64,000 nucleotides of DNA from Lusitaniella coriacea LEGE 07157. Lineage in GTDB: Bacteria; Cyanobacteriota; Cyanobacteriia; Cyanobacteriales; Spirulinaceae. Shown piece after piece: positions 8,674 through 18,478 of this stretch (positions within the stretch are counted from its first letter, which is position 1; every line of letters starts with the position of its first letter). The stretch is taken from the NCBI RefSeq assembly GCF_015207425.1, contig NZ_JADEWZ010000008.1:62001-126000 (forward strand), given 5' to 3'. The position numbers and the translations under genes are program-made. The notes under the pieces are model-generated. The model had not been told where the DNA came from. It searched no databases and was given only the letters and a program-made list of their open reading frames with translations.

Positions 8674-8679
8674 AAACTC

Positions 8680-9453
8680 ATGAAATATTGGGATGAAACT
8701 CTGGCTGTCGCTCAACGAATTCTCATCGAACTGTTGCGTCGCCGACGAAGTTTAGTATTTTGGAGTATTTTTCCCCTTTCGGTTCTCCTGCTCAATGGCT
8801 ATATTTTGGCAGAACGGGCGCAATTAACAATGGCTGAGGCGATGGAATTGGCTGCACCTTCAACGTTGGTGGGAGCGGCGTTATTTTTTAGCTGTTTGGG
8901 GGGAAGCGTCGCAACAGTTGTTTCTGAACGGGAACAGCAAACCCTCAAACGCCTTTTTATCTCCCCTTTAAGCGGTACGTCCTATTTTTTAGGGATTTTT
9001 GTGGCCCATAGCTGTATTGGCATCGGTCAAATGTTGTTAGTGTACGCGATCGCGTCCAGTTTTGGCGCAAACTTTGAAGGGTCGATTCTGCTAGGGCTAT
9101 CAATCGTTTTACTCAGCATTATTAGTTACGTCGGCGTGGGTTTTATCCTCGGCACGCAACTTGCACGTCGTACCGAAGATGTCAACGCATTAGTTGCCGC
9201 CTTTGGCGTACCCCTCTTAATCCTTGGCGGTGCATTTCTCCCCACTTCCCTTTTCCCCGAAACCTTACTGGAAATTGCCAACTTTAATCCGATTTATCAC
9301 ATGAACGAAGCACTGGTAGAAGTTTGGGCGAATGGAAAAGCCTGGTCAGAACTCAATCCTCATATAGAATTCCTCTGTGGGTTTGCTGCAATTATGGTCA
9401 TCGCCGGATGGTTTTCCTATCGTCGGATGTTGAGCGTTGAACGAAGATTGTAA
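8680..9453 (+). CDS. ABC-2 type transporter permease
   Basis: The 257-residue product is an integral membrane protein with about six hydrophobic segments (around residues 25-45, 58-78, 103-127, 135-158, 167-187 and 232-250). The segment VSEREQQTLKRLFISPLSGTSYFLG followed by FGVPLLILGGAFLPTSLFPE is typical of the YadH/DrrB-like ABC-2 permeases that export drugs, polysaccharides or lipids. It needs a separate ATPase subunit, and none is encoded next to it. It starts six bases after cpcF and is therefore probably co-transcribed with it, followed by a terminator. The substrate is unknown. Confidence 0.82.
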   Translation: MKYWDETLAVAQRILIELLRRRRSLVFWSIFPLSVLLLNGYILAERAQLTMAEAMELAAPSTLVGAALFFSCLGGSVATVVSEREQQTLKRLFISPLSGTSYFLGIFVAHSCIGIGQMLLVYAIASSFGANFEGSILLGLSIVLLSIISYVGVGFILGTQLARRTEDVNALVAAFGVPLLILGGAFLPTSLFPETLLEIANFNPIYHMNEALVEVWANGKAWSELNPHIEFLCGFAAIMVIAGWFSYRRMLSVERRL

Positions 9454-9467
9454 AATTGCCCAATAAA

Positions 9468-9496
9468 AAACCAGCCAACAAGCCGTTAGCTGGTTT
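9468..9496. terminator. Bidirectional terminator between convergent genes
   Basis: AAACCAGCCAAC (9468-9479) pairs with GTTAGCTGGTTT (9485-9496) with a single wobble or mismatch and a five-base loop. A and T tracts lie at both ends. It sits between the convergent permease gene and the minus-strand lipoprotein gene, so it can serve both. Confidence 0.75.
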
Positions 9497-9514
9497 CTAC
9501 GAAATAAGCATTCT

Positions 9515-11236
9515 TTAACGATTAAACAAACCACGAAGTTCATTCAACTTCGATTTCAACTGCTCTAAAGCTTGGGCGGTATCCTCATTTTCCTCTATGG
9601 GGACTTCTTCAATCGCAGGAGGTTCTTCAATATTACTCGGCGCGATCGCGTCCGCCGGAATTTCCTCCTCCACCGTCTCGCCAGAAATCGTTTCAGGAAC
9701 CGTATCAACTGCTGCTGGCATTTCCTCTACAACAGGTTCTTCCACAACAGGCGGTTCGGGAACAGTCTCCTCTACAACCGCATCTTCCTCTTCAGTTCCA
9801 ATTACTTCCTCCACAATCGGGAGTTCTTCTTCCGCACTCGGTTCGATAACCTCCTCTTCAATTGGGGAAGTGAGTTCCTGCTCAATAGGAATCTCCTCTT
9901 CAACAATTGGGGGTTTTTCTTCCAGACTTGACTCAACCTCCTCAACCGTTGGCGGAATCAATTCTTCCTCAGCAGGAATCTCCTCTTCTTCAAAGACAGG
10001 TTCCTCTTCCAGACTGGGTTCGATAACCTCCTCGTCAACCATTGGCGGAGTTAGTTCTTCTTCAACAACGGGTTCCTCCTCCAGACTAGGTTCGATAACT
10101 TCCTCTTCAACCGTTGGTGGAGTTAGTTCTTCTTCAAAAACAGGTTCCTCCTCCAGACTAGGTTCGATAACTTCCTCTTCAGCCATTGGCGAAGTGAGTT
10201 CTTCCTCAGTGGGAATCTCCTCTTCTTCAAAGACAGGTTCCTCTACAACAGGTTCTTCCTCAGCAGGAATCTCCTCTTCTTCAACAAGAGGAATCGGCTT
10301 AACATAATTCGGGTCAACAATTCCTTTTGCATCCGCAACAGAAAGATCGCCACGTACTAATTTTGAAAGCGTATCTTGACCGTCCGGTTCGTAAGCGATT
10401 AGACGAACCGTATTGTTGAACGCATTCTCAACCGCATTTCCCGTCTCGTCCAAAAGTTCGAGTTGAACCCAATTCTTCCCTGGTTGAAAGCCTTCGAGAT
10501 AAATCGGTTGCCACATATCCGTGAGAAAACTTTGACCATTAACCGTTACGCGAACTCGCCAGTCCTCAATCTCATCATCCGGATTCTCCCGTGCAACAAG
10601 ATGTAGAGGAGCATTTGTTAGATAAAAATCCAGCATAATCGGTTCAGCACCATAACTCCCCTTGGGACGACTGTAGGTTAAAAGGGGTTTGCCAACATTA
10701 GGTGCGCTATTGTCCGTTTCGGCGAAAACGTGGAAAGTTGTTTGTGCGTAAGCCCCTTCATTCTTGAAACTTTCGTGCCAGGGACGAGACGCAAAGACTC
10801 GTAAAGTATGGGTTCCCGGTTCGATATCCTCAAAAACAATCGGCTCGTCCGCGTTGTAGACAGCCTGATAAGGTCGATTATCGAGAATGAGATGAAGATG
10901 AGGTCCCATCCCAAACTCAGAATTCTGATAAAGCGGTAAATCTCGAACCTGAAGCTTGACACTAACCGTCGTGTCTTGGAGGACTTCATCCGCTTGAGGA
11001 GAAACAATTGTAACTTGAGGCTGATATTGCTCTAAGTCCAGACGGAGTTGTTGGATAACCTCTGGTGGTGAAACTTCAACCACCTTGACCTTAGCAGGAG
11101 CAGGGGAAAACCGATCGCGCGGTAAATCCGTCTGAACGCGATCGCTACAACCAAACAACCCTAAGCTCAAGACAATACCGATCGAACAAGACAATATAAC
11201 GCGAAGCAATGTCTGTCTGTTCTTGGAAACCAACAC
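9515..11236 (-). CDS. Lipoprotein with beta domains and a long acidic repeat tail
   Basis: The 573-residue product starts with GTG at 11236, which has AGGAGGGG just upstream. Residues near 14-34 form a signal peptide with the lipobox LGLFGC, so a lipid-anchored envelope protein is expected. Residues about 60-300 look like beta-sandwich modules (QVTIVSPQADEVLQDTTVSV, PGTHTLRVFASRPWHESF, LTNAPLHLVA). From about 325 to 540 the protein is almost only E, P, V, I, L, T and S, in degenerate 24-residue repeats of the type EEVIEPSLEEEPVFEEELTP. A short helix (EQLKSKLNELRGLF) closes it. I do not recognise a named family. The very negative tail might bind cations or span the periplasm; this is a guess. 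Confidence 0.8.
   Translation of the reverse strand: MLVSKNRQTLLRVILSCSIGIVLSLGLFGCSDRVQTDLPRDRFSPAPAKVKVVEVSPPEVIQQLRLDLEQYQPQVTIVSPQADEVLQDTTVSVKLQVRDLPLYQNSEFGMGPHLHLILDNRPYQAVYNADEPIVFEDIEPGTHTLRVFASRPWHESFKNEGAYAQTTFHVFAETDNSAPNVGKPLLTYSRPKGSYGAEPIMLDFYLTNAPLHLVARENPDDEIEDWRVRVTVNGQSFLTDMWQPIYLEGFQPGKNWVQLELLDETGNAVENAFNNTVRLIAYEPDGQDTLSKLVRGDLSVADAKGIVDPNYVKPIPLVEEEEIPAEEEPVVEEPVFEEEEIPTEEELTSPMAEEEVIEPSLEEEPVFEEELTPPTVEEEVIEPSLEEEPVVEEELTPPMVDEEVIEPSLEEEPVFEEEEIPAEEELIPPTVEEVESSLEEKPPIVEEEIPIEQELTSPIEEEVIEPSAEEELPIVEEVIGTEEEDAVVEETVPEPPVVEEPVVEEMPAAVDTVPETISGETVEEEIPADAIAPSNIEEPPAIEEVPIEENEDTAQALEQLKSKLNELRGLFNR
9600..10290 (-). repeat. Tandem repeats coding for the acidic tail
   Basis: Within the lipoprotein gene a unit of about 72 bases (24 codons) recurs with small changes. 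The clearest three copies lie at about 10,000-10,215, each containing the codons for EEVIEPSLEEEPV. Flanking copies are more decayed or shortened. The repeats also create long spurious Ser-rich frames on the plus strand. Confidence 0.8.
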
Positions 11237-11727
11237 GCAATCCCCTCCTAAATATTGCAATGACCTAATCCATAGGAACTATAGCGGAATCCGGTGACAC
11301 CCTCCCGCCTCGATTCCCTCAACATACACTCCTGAAGAAATCAAAAGTGATAAATTAAAAAAAATTATGGGTTCTCTCGCATCCCAGCCAATTTCAGTAT
11401 CATCAACCCGGTTGTTCGGTCATAATGTTTCATTATGTTAAGAAAAATCACTCTTTCTTGACTTGTGGGCTTATTTATTTAGCCTACAAGCCCTTTCTAA
11501 TCAAGACCTCAGCGAATATAAAATATTGTTAACTGTGTCCGTCTCAAAGAGGTTGCAGGTTTTATTATCAACTAGGTAAGGTGTTCCCTTAAAAGCAGCT
11601 AAAAAGAACATCCTGACTTACAGATACAGAAAAGCAAGTTGTACATTCCACTCGCTTTTCATTTATTTCAAATACTTGTGTTCCCAAAGGGAAACTTTTC
11701 ATTTGTTGTCCAGGGAGGAGAACCCTC
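11237..11727 (+). promoter_or_regulatory. Upstream region of psaA
   Basis: No gene is seen in these 491 bases. Three structures stand out. CATAATG TTT CATTATG at 11421-11437 is a perfect seven-base inverted repeat. CTTGTGGGCT (11462-11471) pairs with AGCCTACAAG (11481-11490) except for one G-T. TATAAA at 11517-11522 is a possible -10 with only a weak -35 (TTTCTA) 17 bases upstream. TTGACT at 11458-11463 could be another -35. A GGAGGAGAA ribosome-binding site lies before the psaA ATG. The leader is long, as is known for psaA in other cyanobacteria, and is the expected place for light control. Confidence 0.45.
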
Positions 11728-13980
11728 ATGACAATTAGTCCTCCAGAGAGAGAGGCAAAAGTCAAAGTTACAGTCGATACCGATCCAGTACCCGCTTCTT
11801 TCGAGAAGTGGGGAAAGCCCGGTCACTTCGACCGAACTCTGGCTAGAGGTCCCAAAACCACAACCTGGATTTGGAACCTTCATGCCAACGTCCACGATTT
11901 TGACAGTCAGACCAGTGACCTAGAAGATATTTCTCGGAAGATCTTCAGCGCTCACTTCGGTCACCTTGCTGTTGTATTTGTTTGGTTGAGCGGCATGTAT
12001 TTTCATGGCGCTCGTTTTTCTAACTACGAAGCTTGGCTGGGCGATCCAACCGCCATCAAGCCAAGCGCTCAAGTGGTTTGGCCCATTGTCGGTCAAGGCA
12101 TCTTAAATGGTGATGTCGGTGGCGGCTTCCACGGAATCCAGATTACCTCTGGCCTTTTCTATATGTGGCGAGCGGCTGGATTCACCAACAGCTACCAGTT
12201 ATATTGCACCGCTATTGGCGGACTGGTAATGGCAGCCCTCTGCCTGTTTGCTGGCTGGTTCCACTACCACAAAAAAGCTCCAAAACTGGAATGGTTCCAG
12301 AATGCGGAATCCATGATGAACCACCACCTAGCTGGATTGCTTGGTTGCGGTTCTTTAGGATGGGCCGGTCACCAGATTCACGTTTCTTTGCCTATTAACA
12401 AGCTTTTGGATGCGGGGGTTGCGCCAAGCGATATTCCCCTGCCCCATGAATTCATTTTAGATAAAAGCTTGATGGCAGAGTTATACCCCAGTTTCGCAGA
12501 AGGAATTAAACCCTTCTTCACCCTAAACTGGGGAGTCTACTCTGACTTCCTAACCTTCAAAGGTGGATTAAATCCAGTTACCGGAAGCCTGTGGTTATCC
12601 GATACGGCACACCATCACTTGGCAATTGCCGTCCTTCTGATTATCGCGGGTCATATGTACCGCACAAACTGGGGAATCGGTCATACTTTCCAAGAAATTC
12701 TCGACGCGCACAAAGGACCCTTCACCGGTGAAGGACATAAAGGCGTTTACGACATCTTTATCAAATCCTGGCACGCAGAATTATCCTGGCATTTGGCTTG
12801 GATGGGTTCCCTCAGCATCCTCGTCGCGCACCATATGTACGCAATGCCTCCCTATCCCTACATGGCGATTGACTATGCTACTCAGTTAGCTTGTTTCACT
12901 CACCACGTCTGGATTGGCGGCTTCCTAATTGTTGGTGCAGGCGCTCATGCTGCAATCTTCATGATTCGCGACTACGATCCTGCTAAGAATGTCAATAACC
13001 TGCTAGACCGGGTGATTCGTCACCGGGACGCGATTATTTCTCACCTTAATTGGGTCTGTATTTTCTTAGGTTTCCACAGCTTTGGATTGTACGTTCATAA
13101 CGATACAATGCGTGCTTTTGGTCGTCCTCAAGATATGTTCTCAGATACGGGGATTCAACTTCAGCCCGTATTCGCCCAATGGGTACAGAGCCTTCATGCC
13201 CTAGCACCGGGCGGAACCGCTCCAGGTGCGTTAGAGCCTGTTAGCCATGCTTTTGGCGGTGGTGTTGTTGCAGTTGGCGGTAAAGTTGCCATGATGCCCA
13301 TCACTTTGGGAACGGCAGACTTTTTGGTGCATCACATTCATGCGTTCACCATTCACGTCACTGTCCTTATTCTGCTCAAAGGCGTGCTATTCGCTCGCAG
13401 TTCTCGCCTTATCCCTGATAAATCGGAACTCGGTTTCCGTTTCCCCTGCGATGGTCCAGGTCGAGGCGGCACGTGTCAGGTATCCGGTTGGGATCACGTG
13501 TTCTTAGGTCTGTTCTGGATGTACAATTCCCTCTCGATTGTTCTGTTCCACTTCAGTTGGAAAATGCAATCCGATGTTTGGGGAACAGTAGCACCAGATG
13601 GTACGGTGACTCACATTACTGCGGGCAACTTTGCCCAAGGTGCGATCACCATCAACGGCTGGTTACGCGACTTCCTCTGGGCGCAAGCCGCTCAGGTGAT
13701 CACCTCTTACGGCTCGGCACTGTCAGCCTATGGCATCATGTTCTTGGCAGGTCACTTCGTCTTCGCCTTTAGCTTAATGTTCCTCTTTAGCGGTCGGGGC
13801 TATTGGCAAGAACTGATTGAGTCAATTGTTTGGGCGCATAATAAACTTAAAGTGGCTCCAGCAATTCAACCCCGCGCGTTGAGCATTATTCAAGGTCGTG
13901 CGGTGGGGGTCGCTCACTACCTCGTTGGAGGGATTGTGACAACTTGGGCCTTCTTCCATGCCCGTACCCTGTCCTTCTAG
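11728..13980 (+). CDS. psaA: Photosystem I P700 apoprotein A1
   Basis: The 750-residue product is PsaA, one half of the photosystem I reaction-centre heterodimer in the thylakoid membrane. It binds P700 chlorophylls, antenna chlorophylls and, together with PsaB, the FX [4Fe-4S] cluster. The FX loop [12 protein letters not shown] gives the two cluster cysteines at about residues 574 and 583. Eleven membrane helices rich in chlorophyll-ligating histidines run through the protein (for example [14 protein letters not shown] and [14 protein letters not shown]). Length and start ([14 protein letters not shown]) are normal. psaB follows after 169 bases and is expected on the same transcript. Confidence 0.98.
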   Translation: MTISPPEREAKVKVTVDTDPVPASFEKWGKPGHFDRTLARGPKTTTWIWNLHANVHDFDSQTSDLEDISRKIFSAHFGHLAVVFVWLSGMYFHGARFSNYEAWLGDPTAIKPSAQVVWPIVGQGILNGDVGGGFHGIQITSGLFYMWRAAGFTNSYQLYCTAIGGLVMAALCLFAGWFHYHKKAPKLEWFQNAESMMNHHLAGLLGCGSLGWAGHQIHVSLPINKLLDAGVAPSDIPLPHEFILDKSLMAELYPSFAEGIKPFFTLNWGVYSDFLTFKGGLNPVTGSLWLSDTAHHHLAIAVLLIIAGHMYRTNWGIGHTFQEILDAHKGPFTGEGHKGVYDIFIKSWHAELSWHLAWMGSLSILVAHHMYAMPPYPYMAIDYATQLACFTHHVWIGGFLIVGAGAHAAIFMIRDYDPAKNVNNLLDRVIRHRDAIISHLNWVCIFLGFHSFGLYVHNDTMRAFGRPQDMFSDTGIQLQPVFAQWVQSLHALAPGGTAPGALEPVSHAFGGGVVAVGGKVAMMPITLGTADFLVHHIHAFTIHVTVLILLKGVLFARSSRLIPDKSELGFRFPCDGPGRGGTCQVSGWDHVFLGLFWMYNSLSIVLFHFSWKMQSDVWGTVAPDGTVTHITAGNFAQGAITINGWLRDFLWAQAAQVITSYGSALSAYGIMFLAGHFVFAFSLMFLFSGRGYWQELIESIVWAHNKLKVAPAIQPRALSIIQGRAVGVAHYLVGGIVTTWAFFHARTLSF

Positions 13981-14057
13981 CTAGATCGCCGTTTTTGCTA
14001 ACGGTCAAATCGAGAGTGAGTCACTTAAGATCGAACCGTTCGTCAAAATTCATAGCA

Positions 14058-14079
14058 CCACCGAACTTCGGTTCGGTGG
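14058..14079 (+). other. UUCG-capped hairpin in the psaA-psaB spacer
   Basis: CCACCGAAC (14058-14066), loop TTCG, GTTCGGTGG (14071-14079) form a perfect nine-pair stem with an ultra-stable UUCG tetraloop. There is no T run after it, so it looks more like an mRNA stability or processing element than a terminator. It lies about 70 bases before the psaB start. Confidence 0.7.
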
Positions 14080-14149
14080 GGGCAACTAAAGAGAAAAAAA
14101 TGAGCATATAAGCCTCATTTGTCCGAGAGGAGAATTTCCTGAAAGACTT

Positions 14150-16378
14150 ATGGCAACTAAATTTCCAAAATTTAGCCAGGATCTCGCACAAGATCCGACC
14201 ACTCGTCGGATTTGGTATGGGATTGCCACAGCCCACGATTTTGAAAGTCATGACGGCATGACGGAGGAAAATCTTTACCAAAAGATTTTTGCTTCCCATT
14301 TCGGTCATATCGCGATCATTTTCCTGTGGACTTCCGGCACCCTGTTCCACGTCGCCTGGCAAGGTAACTTTGAACAATGGATCGAAGATCCCCTTAATGT
14401 CCGCCCTATTGCTCACGCAATTTGGGATCCCCAATTTGGCAAAGCAGCCGTCGATGCGTTTACGCAAGCGGGTGCTTCAAACCCAGTAGACATCTGCTAC
14501 TCTGGGGTTTACCACTGGTTCTACACCATTGGTATGAGAAGCAACAGCGAACTGCACGGCGGTGCGATGTTCCTGTTGATTTTGGCCGCTATTTTCCTGT
14601 TTGCAGGCTGGCTTCACTTGCAGCCGAAGTTCCGTCCCAGCTTGTCCTGGTTTAAGAATGCTGAATCCCGTATGAACCACCACTTGGCTGGTTTGTTTGG
14701 GGTTAGCTCCTTGGCTTGGACCGGCCACTTGGTTCACGTTGCGATTCCCGAATCGCGCGGAGTCCATGTGGGTTGGGACAACTTCTTGTCTGTTAAGCCT
14801 CACCCGGCTGGGTTAGCGCCTTTCTTCACTGGAAACTGGGGCGTTTACGCCCAGAATCCAGATACAGCAGGTCATGTTTTTAGCACCTCTGATGGTGCGG
14901 GAACGGCAATCTTAACGTTTCTTGGCGGCTTCCACCCTCAAACGGAGTCCTTGTGGCTCACCGATATCGCCCATCACCATTTGGCGATCGCGGTACTCTT
15001 TATTGTTGCGGGTCATATGTACCGGACGAACTTCGGTATCGGTCACAGCATGAAAGAGATTATGGAAGCTCACAATCCCCCCGAAGGTACGCCTTTCGGT
15101 GGCTGGATTGGCGCTGGTCATAAGGGAATGTATGACACATACAACAATTCCCTGCACTTCCAGCTCGGTTGGCACCTCGCCTGCTTGGGCGTTTTGACCT
15201 CGGTGGTTGCTCACCATATGTATTCGATGCCGGCATACGCCTTCATCGCGAAGGACTATACCACTCAGGCTGCGTTGTTTACTCACCACGAGTACATTGC
15301 GGGTTTCCTGATGTTGGGTGCGTTTGCCCACGGTGCAATCTTCTTGGTTCGGGACTACGATCCTGAAGCCAATAAGAACAACGTGTTGGCTCGGATGCTA
15401 GAGCATAAAGAAGCGCTCATCTCTCACTTGAGCTGGGTTTCGCTCTTCCTCGGCTTCCATACCCTGAGTATGTACGTCCACAATGATGTTGTCGTTGCCT
15501 TTGGCACGCCAGAGAAGCAGATTTTGATTGAGCCAGTGTTTGCTCAATGGATTCAAGCGGCTCACGGCAAGCTGTTATACGGTTTCGACACGTTGCTATC
15601 CAACCCGGATAGCGTTGCGTACACTGCTTTCCCCAACCACGGTAATGTGTGGCTTTCCGGTTGGTTAGATGCCATTAATAGTGGCGGAAACTCCCTGTTC
15701 TTAACCATTGGACCTGGAGACTTCTTGGTTCACCACGCGATCGCGCTGGGCTTGCATACCACCACCTTGATTTTGGTCAAAGGTGCTTTGGATGCTCGCG
15801 GTTCCAAGTTAATGCCGGACAAAAAAGACTTCGGCTATAGCTTCCCTTGCGATGGCCCCGGTCGTGGCGGTACGTGTGACATCTCTGCTTGGGATGCCAC
15901 CTACCTCGCTGCATTCTGGATGTTGAACACCATTGGTTGGCTCACGTTCTACTGGCACTGGAAGCACTTGTGTATCTGGCAAGGGAACGTGGCTCAGTTT
16001 AATGAAAACTCGACCTACCTCATGGGGTGGTTCCGCGATTACCTCTGGGCGAACTCCGCTCAACTAATCAACGGCTACAACCCCTATGGCGTGAACAACC
16101 TGTCCATCTGGGCTTGGATTTTCCTTGCCGCACACCTGTGCTGGGCAGTTGGTTTCATGTTCCTCATCTCTTGGCGGGGTTACTGGCAAGAGCTGATCGA
16201 AACCATTGTTTGGGCGCACGAGCGCACGCCGCTCGCACAGCTCGTTCGTTGGAAAGATAAGCCTGTGGCACTCTCCATCGTTCAAGCCCGCGTGGTCGGT
16301 CTAGCTCACTTTGCTGCTGGCTATGTCTTTACTTACGCAGCCTTCTTAATTGCTTCAACGGCCGGTAAGTTTGGATAA
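14150..16378 (+). CDS. psaB: Photosystem I P700 apoprotein A2
   Basis: The 742-residue product is PsaB, the second reaction-centre subunit of photosystem I. The FX loop [12 protein letters not shown] supplies cysteines at about 567 and 576. The N terminus [20 protein letters not shown] and the C terminus ending [10 protein letters not shown] are standard, and the length is within the family range. Chlorophyll-binding His-rich helices are evident ([28 protein letters not shown]). GAGAGGAGAA lies about 20 bases before the ATG. A strong terminator follows its stop. Confidence 0.98.
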   Translation: MATKFPKFSQDLAQDPTTRRIWYGIATAHDFESHDGMTEENLYQKIFASHFGHIAIIFLWTSGTLFHVAWQGNFEQWIEDPLNVRPIAHAIWDPQFGKAAVDAFTQAGASNPVDICYSGVYHWFYTIGMRSNSELHGGAMFLLILAAIFLFAGWLHLQPKFRPSLSWFKNAESRMNHHLAGLFGVSSLAWTGHLVHVAIPESRGVHVGWDNFLSVKPHPAGLAPFFTGNWGVYAQNPDTAGHVFSTSDGAGTAILTFLGGFHPQTESLWLTDIAHHHLAIAVLFIVAGHMYRTNFGIGHSMKEIMEAHNPPEGTPFGGWIGAGHKGMYDTYNNSLHFQLGWHLACLGVLTSVVAHHMYSMPAYAFIAKDYTTQAALFTHHEYIAGFLMLGAFAHGAIFLVRDYDPEANKNNVLARMLEHKEALISHLSWVSLFLGFHTLSMYVHNDVVVAFGTPEKQILIEPVFAQWIQAAHGKLLYGFDTLLSNPDSVAYTAFPNHGNVWLSGWLDAINSGGNSLFLTIGPGDFLVHHAIALGLHTTTLILVKGALDARGSKLMPDKKDFGYSFPCDGPGRGGTCDISAWDATYLAAFWMLNTIGWLTFYWHWKHLCIWQGNVAQFNENSTYLMGWFRDYLWANSAQLINGYNPYGVNNLSIWAWIFLAAHLCWAVGFMFLISWRGYWQELIETIVWAHERTPLAQLVRWKDKPVALSIVQARVVGLAHFAAGYVFTYAAFLIASTAGKFG

Positions 16379-16417
16379 CTTTTCCGCTAGCGTTAAACGC
16401 GGTTAAGTAAGTTGAAT

Positions 16418-16450
16418 AATCCCCTACCGACTGGTAGGGGATTGTTTTCT
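16418..16450 (+). terminator. Rho-independent terminator of psaAB
   Basis: AATCCCCTACC (16418-16428) and GGTAGGGGATT (16433-16443) form a perfect 11-pair stem with a GACT loop, followed by GTTTTCT. It lies 40 bases after the psaB stop. Confidence 0.9.
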
Positions 16451-16481
16451 CAGGGTTTGTGCTGTTCTCTCTGCATCGATC

Positions 16482-18464
16482 ATGCGTTTTCTGGAATTAG
16501 TATTGCAAAACTTTGGACCGTATCTCGGTCGCCACGAGATTAATCTCTCTCCAGAGCGAGATGGGAAACTTTACCCGATTATTTTGCTGGGAGGAATGAA
16601 CGGCGGCGGGAAAACGACCTTAATGGATGCCATTCGTCTTGCATTCTACGGACAGCGCGCTCAGTGTTCGACCCGAAGGAATTTAAGTTATGGCGATTTT
16701 CTCAATCAGTGCGTTCATCGCAACGCGAAGGCACTAGAGGAGACGGTTGTTGAGTTGTCCTTCGAACATATTCGCGATAATGTTCCGGTGGTTTTTCGCA
16801 TTCAGCGCACTTGGACGAAAAGTAAGAAGAAGGGGAAAGATCGGCTGAGGATTTCTATTGATAAGTGGTTGGACGATGCCCTCACAAAGACTTGGGATGA
16901 GTGGATTGAGAATATTCTTCCTTTAGGAATTTCTAATTTGTTTTTGTTTGATGGGGAGCAGGTGAAGGAGTTGGCGGAATTAGATAAGCCACCTTCGCAG
17001 GTTGTGGATGCCATTCAATCGCTGTTGGGACTCGAACTGGCAGAACGCCTCGCGGTCGATCTTGAAATTTTGGTCAACCGCAAGCGGAAAGCTCTGGCAA
17101 GCGCTCAGGAGCGGGCTAATTTGGAAGAGATCGAGCAGGAGTTAGGGCGGTTGAAGGAATCGCGCGATCGCGCGATTGAAGAGTTAAAGGAATTGCAAGC
17201 TCAGTTGGAGCGCGATCGCGAACAGTACCAAATTGCCTCCAATAGATTTATTACAGAAGGCGGAAAAATTGCAGCAGAACGCTCTCGACTGGAACATCAG
17301 ATTCAAGCATTTGGGAGTGCGCTAGAAGCTCATCGTCAACAACTGAGAGAACTTGCCGCAGAACTATTACCGATCGCGCTGATTTCACCGTTATTGGAAC
17401 AAGCACGGCAGCAAGGGGAAAAAGAATTAAAACAGCACAAAGCAATTGCCGCTCGCGATGTAGTGCAGACAAGAGATCGTCGGTTGTTAGATTATTTAGC
17501 GGATTTATCTCTGAGTGCGGCAAAAGTTAAAAAGATTAAATCTTTCCTAGAGCAGGAAAATCAAGAATTAGAACGGGATATCGATCCGGAAGCCTCCTTT
17601 TGGTTAAATGTTACGAATGAGACGCTAGACGGGTGTATTGGAGTTCTTGACGATCGATTGCCCCGTCAAGTTCAACAAGCACGGGAACAGCGAGAAGGAC
17701 TGGAGCAAGTTGAGGCGGAAATCAATTCAACGGAAAGGCAATTGCAAGCAGCAGCATCCCCCGAGGCATATCAGCAGCTCGAAAAAGTCCTGAAGGAAGC
17801 ACAAGGAGCAATGGCTCAAGCTCAAACTGCCTACGAAGCCAGAAGACAGCAGAATGAACAATTGGATGGCGCGATCGCGCGGACAAAAAAAGAACTCGAA
17901 CGTTATAGCGAGCAGAGCCTCGATCGCAAGAGTAACGAACATCTGATTCAGTCGGCGGCGAAAGTTCAAAAAACCCTGCAACTGTTTCGAGAGCGCTTGA
18001 CCCTGAAAAAATTGAATAAGCTCGAAGTGGAAGTGACTGAATGCTTCCGCTATCTCCTACACAAATCCGATTTGGTTCATCGGGTTGCCATCGATGCCCA
18101 CAACTTTAGCCTCTCCCTCTACGATCCCAAGGGTCAGCCAGTTCCCAAACATCGCCTTTCGGCGGGGGAAAAGCAACTCCTCGCGATCGCGTTTCTTTGG
18201 GGACTCGCGCGCGTCTCCGGACGAAATCTTCCCGTCGCCATCGATACTCCCCTAGGACGATTGGATTCCTCTCACCGCAGCAATTTAGTCGAACGTTATT
18301 TTCCCTCAGCGTCCTCCCAAACGATCTTACTTTCCACAGATACCGAGATTGGCGAGAAGGAAGTCGAGCAATTGCGAACGGCGGACGCGATCGCGCGAGA
18401 ATACATCCTCAAATACGATCCCAAACGCGGTCAAACCACCGTTGAACCCGGTTATTTTTGGTAA
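16482..18464 (+). CDS. dndD: DNA phosphorothioation-associated ATPase DndD
   Basis: The 660-residue product is an SMC/Rad50-like ATPase of the DndD family. The Walker A GGMNGGGKTT lies at residues 37-46, a Q-loop-like LFLFDGEQVKELAEL at about 164, a long coiled coil at about 200-500, the ABC signature LSAGEKQLLAIAF at about 560 and the Walker B LPVAIDTPLGRLDSSHR at about 585. DndD works with DndC and DndE (and IscS/DndA) to replace a non-bridging backbone oxygen of DNA with sulfur; its ATPase activity is thought to nick or open DNA. No good ribosome-binding site is seen. dndE follows 14 bases later. dndB, dndC and the restriction genes are not in this window. It follows the psaAB terminator closely. 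Confidence 0.88.
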   Translation: MRFLELVLQNFGPYLGRHEINLSPERDGKLYPIILLGGMNGGGKTTLMDAIRLAFYGQRAQCSTRRNLSYGDFLNQCVHRNAKALEETVVELSFEHIRDNVPVVFRIQRTWTKSKKKGKDRLRISIDKWLDDALTKTWDEWIENILPLGISNLFLFDGEQVKELAELDKPPSQVVDAIQSLLGLELAERLAVDLEILVNRKRKALASAQERANLEEIEQELGRLKESRDRAIEELKELQAQLERDREQYQIASNRFITEGGKIAAERSRLEHQIQAFGSALEAHRQQLRELAAELLPIALISPLLEQARQQGEKELKQHKAIAARDVVQTRDRRLLDYLADLSLSAAKVKKIKSFLEQENQELERDIDPEASFWLNVTNETLDGCIGVLDDRLPRQVQQAREQREGLEQVEAEINSTERQLQAAASPEAYQQLEKVLKEAQGAMAQAQTAYEARRQQNEQLDGAIARTKKELERYSEQSLDRKSNEHLIQSAAKVQKTLQLFRERLTLKKLNKLEVEVTECFRYLLHKSDLVHRVAIDAHNFSLSLYDPKGQPVPKHRLSAGEKQLLAIAFLWGLARVSGRNLPVAIDTPLGRLDSSHRSNLVERYFPSASSQTILLSTDTEIGEKEVEQLRTADAIAREYILKYDPKRGQTTVEPGYFW

Positions 18465-18478
18465 TTGATGAATTTTTT

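Noticed and set aside
9597-10307. Long plus-strand open frames rich in serine opposite the lipoprotein gene
   Set aside because: They mirror the Glu-rich repeat codons on the other strand; no start signal and no family resemblance. The minus-strand gene has a signal peptide and ribosome-binding site.
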